DNA of 64,000 nucleotides from Sphingomonas sanguinis (GTDB lineage Bacteria; Pseudomonadota; Alphaproteobacteria; Sphingomonadales; Sphingomonadaceae), in assembly GCF_019297835.1 (NCBI RefSeq), contig NZ_CP079203.1, positions 1,275,001 through 1,339,000 on the forward strand. Reading direction: 5' to 3'. Each line of letters starts with the position of its first letter. Within the stretch, counting starts at the first letter, position 1. The notes under the pieces are model-generated. The model worked only from the letters and a program-made list of their open reading frames with translations. It ran no database searches and was not told the origin of the DNA. Made by a program: the position numbers and the translations under genes. Positions 60,235 through 64,000 of the stretch are shown piece by piece.

Positions 60235-62785
60235 TCTCCGCCTCAGCCTCATCATCCAGGCCGGTGATCGCGCCACCCGCCCGCTGCGCGATATCGCGGG
60301 TGGGTCGCGTGCCGCGTCACAGGCCCTGGCGGGCACCCGCGACCGGCTGAAGGATCTGGAACGCGCCCAGGGCGATATCGCGGGCTTTCGCGCGCTGAAG
60401 ATGGGCCTGCGTTCGACCGAGGGCGAATTGCAGGCCGCCCGCCAGCGCGTGACCGAGCTGGGCCGCGCCATGGGCCAGACCAGCAATCCCACCCGCGCCA
60501 TGACCCGCGATTTCCAGCGCGCCAAGCAGGAAGCCGAGCGGCTGGAACGCCAGCACGCGCAGGAGACGCGCCGGCTCGGCGACCTGCGCACCCGCCTCGG
60601 CCAGGCCGGGATCGCCACCACCGATCTCGCCCGCCATGAGCGCGAATTGCGTCGCCAGGTGGAGGGCGCCAATCAGGAGCTGACCGAGCAGGAGCGCCGC
60701 CTGGCGCGCACCGCCGATCGCGAACGGCGCATGGCGTCGGGCCGCGCCCGCTTCGGCCGGGCCCAGGGCATCGCCACTGGCATGGCCGCCAGCGGCGCGG
60801 CCGGGATCGGCACCGGCATGGCGATGGCCGCACCGATCATCGCCGGGATCCACGCCGCCCAGGAATATGAGTCGACCATGACCGATATCGGTCAGAAGGC
60901 CGATCTGTCGCGACCCAAGACCGAGGCGCTGGGCAAAGGCCTGCTGATTGCCGCCCGCGCCGCCAATCAGATGCCCGCCGATATGCAGGCCGGGGTGGAT
61001 GCGCTGGCGGGTCTGGGCGCCAGCGTGCCCGATGCGGTGGCGATGATGACGCCGATCGGCCGCGCCGCCACAGCATACAAGGCCGAGATCGCCGACCTGT
61101 CCAATGCCAGCTTCGCCGCCACCGACAATCTGAAGGTGCCGATCGGCCAGACGCAGAAGGTGATCGACATCATGGCCGCCGCTGGCAAGGCGGGGGCTTT
61201 CGAGATCAAGGACATGGCGGGCGTCTTCCCCTCGCTGACCGCCGCCTATCAGGCGCTGGGGCAGAAGGGCACCGGCGCCGTCGCAGATCTGGCGGCCGGG
61301 CTCCAGATTGCTCGGAAAGGCGCGGGCGACAGCGCCAGCGCCGGGACCAATCTGGCCAATGTCCTGCAAAAGATCAGCTCGCCCGCGACCGTCAAGGCCT
61401 TCGACAAGATGGGCGTCAATCTGCCCAATGCACTGAAAAAAGCCTATAGGGAGGGCAAGACACCCCTGGAGGCGATTGCCGAGATCACCAACAAGACGCT
61501 GAAGGGCGATCTGTCCAAGCTCGGTTATCTTTTCGAGGACAGCCAGGTGCAGCAGGGCCTGCGCCCGCTGATCCAGAATATGGAGCTGTTCCGCAAGATC
61601 CGCGCGGACGCGATGAAATCGGACGGCACCACCGACCGCGATTTCGCCGAGCGGATGAAGGACTCGGCGGAGCAGTCGAAAGCCTTGTCGACCAATGCTG
61701 CCACTCTGGCCATCACGCTGGGCGCGCAGCTGCTGCCGACCGTCAATGCCGGGCTGGTCGCAGTGAATGGCTTTGCCACGTCGATCGGCGATGCGGCCAA
61801 GCGCCATCCGACGCTGGCGAAGGCGCTGGCGATCGGCGCGGCCGCCTTCGCGACCCTCTTCCTGGTGCTGGGTGGCGGCGCGATCGTCATGGCGGGCCTC
61901 ATGGCGCCATTCGCCGCACTCAGCTTCGCGGCCGGGGCGCTGGGCATCGGGCTGCTCCCCGTCATCGGGATCGCAGCCGCCGTGGTGGCGGGGGTCGCCG
62001 CGCTCGGCGGTGCGGCCTATCTGGTCTATTCGAATTGGGGCGGCATCGCGGCATTCTTCGGCGGCCTCTGGGCTGGCGTCAAATCGATCTTCACGATGAG
62101 CATCGGCGATATCGGCGCGAGCATCGGCTATTTCGTCGGCTACGCAATCGGATCGCTCTACGATTTCGGGTCGAAGGCCCTGGCCTTCCTGACCGGCCGC
62201 TTGCCAGGCATCCTGAGCGCCGGGTGGTCCATGGCCTGGTCGGGCTTCAAGACCGCGATCCATGCCGCCTTCATCACCCTTCCCGCGATCTTCTACGACC
62301 TCGGCGCGATGGTCATCCAAGGGCTCTGGAATGGCATCAAGAGCGCGCCGGGTCGGCTGTGGGACGCGGGCATCCGCATGGCCCATGCCTTGTCGGGCGG
62401 CTTCCGCGCCGCCAATAAGATCCGGTCGCCGAGCCGCGTCTTTATGGAGCTCGGCGGCCATGTGATCGACGGCCTGACCATGGGGCTCGCAGCCCAGGAA
62501 TCGGAGCCGGTCCAGCGCATGGACAGCTTGTCCCGCCGCCTTACCGCCGCGATCGTCACCGGATCCGCGCTGCCCGGCATGGCGATGGCCGCACCTGGCG
62601 CAGGCGGTCGCGGTCCTGCCCCGGTCGCTTCAGTCCCTGCCCCCATCACGATCGTCATCAATGGCGCACCGGGCCAAAGCGAGGATGCTATCGCCGAGAT
62701 GGTCGCCCGCAAGCTGCGCGAGCTGGGCATCGGCGGACCCGGCCCCGACTCGCCCAGCTTCGCCGACCGGCCGGATTGGGAGTAA
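60224..62785 (+). CDS. Tail tape measure protein (P2 gpT-like)
   Basis: The 853-residue product (P2 gpT: 815) sets tail length. An N-terminal coiled coil (residues 40-180, with repeats such as QRVTELGRAMGQ and AQETRRLGDLRTRLG) is followed by the phage tape measure core (EYESTMTDIGQKADLSRP, ADMQAGVDALAGLGAS, FEIKDMAGVFPSLTAAYQ), two strong hydrophobic segments around residues 530-610, and a C-terminal region with NKIRSPSRVFMELGGHVIDG. The start overlaps E'. Confidence 0.95.
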   Translation: MDRNLRLSLIIQAGDRATRPLRDIAGGSRAASQALAGTRDRLKDLERAQGDIAGFRALKMGLRSTEGELQAARQRVTELGRAMGQTSNPTRAMTRDFQRAKQEAERLERQHAQETRRLGDLRTRLGQAGIATTDLARHERELRRQVEGANQELTEQERRLARTADRERRMASGRARFGRAQGIATGMAASGAAGIGTGMAMAAPIIAGIHAAQEYESTMTDIGQKADLSRPKTEALGKGLLIAARAANQMPADMQAGVDALAGLGASVPDAVAMMTPIGRAATAYKAEIADLSNASFAATDNLKVPIGQTQKVIDIMAAAGKAGAFEIKDMAGVFPSLTAAYQALGQKGTGAVADLAAGLQIARKGAGDSASAGTNLANVLQKISSPATVKAFDKMGVNLPNALKKAYREGKTPLEAIAEITNKTLKGDLSKLGYLFEDSQVQQGLRPLIQNMELFRKIRADAMKSDGTTDRDFAERMKDSAEQSKALSTNAATLAITLGAQLLPTVNAGLVAVNGFATSIGDAAKRHPTLAKALAIGAAAFATLFLVLGGGAIVMAGLMAPFAALSFAAGALGIGLLPVIGIAAAVVAGVAALGGAAYLVYSNWGGIAAFFGGLWAGVKSIFTMSIGDIGASIGYFVGYAIGSLYDFGSKALAFLTGRLPGILSAGWSMAWSGFKTAIHAAFITLPAIFYDLGAMVIQGLWNGIKSAPGRLWDAGIRMAHALSGGFRAANKIRSPSRVFMELGGHVIDGLTMGLAAQESEPVQRMDSLSRRLTAAIVTGSALPGMAMAAPGAGGRGPAPVASVPAPITIVINGAPGQSEDAIAEMVARKLRELGIGGPGPDSPSFADRPDWE

Positions 62786-62788
62786 GAC

Positions 62789-63175
62789 ATGCTGCTCGCC
62801 CTCGGCCTCTTCGCCTTCGGCATCGACACGCTGGCCTTTGACGAGATCCAGCGCAAGTCGAGCTGGCGGCACGCCACCGCCATCCGCATCGGCGCCCGCG
62901 ACGCCAGCCAATATACCGGGCCGGGTGACGAGACGATCTCTCTCCCCGGCTCGGTCTTCACCGAGATCGCGGATGGCAAGGTCTCGCTCGACGAGATTCG
63001 CCGCATGGCCAATACTGGCGACGCCTGGCCGCTGGTCGATGGGCGCGGCTATGTCTACGGCGCCTATGTCATCACCGGCCTGACCGAGACACTCAAGCAC
63101 CTCTGGCCCGATGGCAGTCCGCGCCAGATCGATTTCACCATCGATCTGCTTTGCGTCGACCAGGATACCGCATGA
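62789..63175 (+). CDS. Tail protein U (P2 gpU-like)
   Basis: A 128-residue protein (P2 gpU: 159) found at the tail end or baseplate. MLLALGLFAFGIDTLAFDEIQRKSSWRHAT and ETISLPGSVFTEI are typical, with WPLVDGRGYVYGAYVI and the closing RQIDFTIDLL. It lies 3 nt after the tape measure gene and overlaps the D gene by 4 nt. Confidence 0.94.
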   Translation: MLLALGLFAFGIDTLAFDEIQRKSSWRHATAIRIGARDASQYTGPGDETISLPGSVFTEIADGKVSLDEIRRMANTGDAWPLVDGRGYVYGAYVITGLTETLKHLWPDGSPRQIDFTIDLLCVDQDTA

Positions 63176-64000
63176 CCCAGCCCATTCCCGATTACCGCGT
63201 CACCGTCGACGGGAGCGACATCACCCAGATCATTCGCGGCCAGGTGGCGCTTTCTGGCGGTCGCACCCGCCCTCGCCTCATCTCCATGGGCATCTCCGAA
63301 AAGCGCGGCGAGGAAGCCGACACCTTCGACCTGGTGCTCGACGACAGCGACGATGCGCTCGATCTGCCCCCGACCGGCGCGAAGATCCGCGTGTCGCTCG
63401 GCTGGGCGCGTGGGACAGGCGTGACGCCCGGCCTGGTCGACAAGGGCGAATTCCATGTCGAGTCGATCGACCATGGCGGCTCGCCCCCCGCCCTGACCAT
63501 CCGCGCCAAGGCGGCGGACTTTACCGCCGGGCTGAAGCAGCGCCGCGAAAAGGGCTATCACGGCACCACCCTGGGCGCGATAGTGGCCGAGGTGGCGCAG
63601 CGCCATGGCCTCAATCCCCGCTGCGCAAGCGCCCTGGCATCGATCGCAGTTGCTACCAAGGCACAGAGCCGCGAAAGCGATCTCGCCTTCCTGCGCCGCC
63701 TGGGGCGCGAATTTGACGCGGTGGCGACGGTGAAGGCGGGCACGCTGATCTTCAAGCCGGTCGGCGACGGCAAATCGCCCTCCGGCGCCGCCCTGCCGAC
63801 CGTCACCATCACCAAGCGCAGCGGCGACGCCCACCAATATGGCCGCCAGAAGCGCGACGATGCCGAGGGGGTGGAGGCGCAGTGGCACAATCGCGCCACC
63901 GGCAAGCGGGAGACCTTCACCACCGGCAAGGCCAAGGGTGACGGCGCCAAGGCCCGCCGCCTGTCCCGCGTCTACCCCACCGAGGAAGCCGCCCGCCAGG
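63172..64000 (+). CDS. Late control protein D / tail hub (P2 gpD-like, partial)
   Basis: The first 276 residues of a gpD-type baseplate hub protein, which sits under the spike and joins tube to baseplate (T4 gp27-like). Seen are PDYRVTVDGSDITQIIRGQ, DTFDLVLDDSDDALDLPPTGAKIRVSLGW, KGEFHVESIDHGGSPPALTIRAKAADF and RESDLAFLRRLGREFDAVATVKAG. It runs off the right edge before its stop. In P2 the ogr gene, att site and integrase follow. Confidence 0.93.
   Translation, partial: MTQPIPDYRVTVDGSDITQIIRGQVALSGGRTRPRLISMGISEKRGEEADTFDLVLDDSDDALDLPPTGAKIRVSLGWARGTGVTPGLVDKGEFHVESIDHGGSPPALTIRAKAADFTAGLKQRREKGYHGTTLGAIVAEVAQRHGLNPRCASALASIAVATKAQSRESDLAFLRRLGREFDAVATVKAGTLIFKPVGDGKSPSGAALPTVTITKRSGDAHQYGRQKRDDAEGVEAQWHNRATGKRETFTTGKAKGDGAKARRLSRVYPTEEAARQ

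Larger units (their letters stand above)
37552..64000. mobile_element. P2-like prophage, left end and late region (continues past the window)
   Basis: From the tRNA fragment onward the genes follow the order of phage P2 late genes: Q and P leftward, then O, N, M, L, X, holin, lysozyme, spanins, R, S, J, I, fibres, V, W, FI, FII, E/E', T, U and D rightward. In P2 the spike and W precede J and I; here J, I and the fibres come first and V, W sit just before the sheath. Nearly all genes abut or overlap and none of the late structural genes is obviously broken, so the element may be functional. No integrase, immunity repressor or P2 gpA-type nickase is in the visible part. Confidence 0.93.

Noticed and set aside
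60317..62461. A 714-codon open frame opposite the tape measure gene
   Set aside because: Shadow of a strongly supported tail gene; composition is His/Arg/Asp repetitive with no recognisable motif.
37229..64000. A search for CRISPR arrays in the prophage and flanks
   Set aside because: No set of regularly spaced identical repeats was found; the TGCATCA repeats are too short and unevenly spaced.

Overview
The window looks like a chromosomal segment of a GC-rich alphaproteobacterium of the Sphingomonadaceae (Sphingomonas-like). The evidence is the codon bias, an NDUFA12 homologue beside a DUF2155 gene and aat, the GTTC-N7-GTTC form of a LexA site, and REP-type intergenic repeats. Assignments come from reading protein motifs; no database search was run.

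Region 1 (1-15.2 kb, minus strand) is an almost complete division and cell wall (dcw) cluster, in transcription order mraZ, rsmH, ftsL, ftsI, murE, a 43-codon gene, murF, mraY, murD, ftsW, murG, murC, murB, ddl and ftsQ (cut by the window edge). Most junctions are 4-nt ATGA/GTGA overlaps, so the genes are probably translationally coupled. A four-fold GGGA repeat with 10-bp period upstream of mraZ is a candidate MraZ operator.

Region 2 (15.5-37.2 kb) is housekeeping DNA. It holds cysteine synthase, a ParA-type ATPase, aat overlapping a convergent DUF2155 gene, NDUFA12, a DUF192 lipoprotein, a double cold-shock-domain protein, recX, a fatty acyl-AMP ligase, a polytopic membrane protein, a cysteine hydrolase, pyruvate dehydrogenase E2 and dihydrolipoyl dehydrogenase (no E1 nearby), a universal stress protein, trxB, a YdeP-type molybdopterin oxidoreductase with mobA and fdhD, and a membrane GGDEF protein. 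Four blocks of inverted-repeat DNA lie between genes.

Region 3 (37.55 kb to the right edge) is a P2-like prophage. It starts in the 3' half of a tRNA gene (CAU anticodon), the likely attL. A short left arm carries a winged-helix, replication-like protein, TGCATCA repeats next to an AT-rich tract, and a two-gene unit whose promoter contains a LexA-type box. The late genes follow P2 order: portal and terminase leftward; then scaffold, capsid, terminase endonuclease, head completion, tail X, holin, lysozyme, nested spanins, tail completion R/S, baseplate J and I, fibres, spike V, W, sheath, tube, chaperone E/E', tape measure, U and D (cut).

Phage features worth attention: three near-identical 29-bp palindromes at the starts of late transcription units; a -1 frameshift site A_AAT_TTC joining E to a 41-codon E'; two esterase-like tail proteins; a lipoprotein cargo gene inside the head operon; a Cys-type lysozyme triad; and a 311-nt out-of-frame overlap of terminase and portal. 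No integrase, repressor or tRNA 5' half is visible, so these should lie beyond the right edge.
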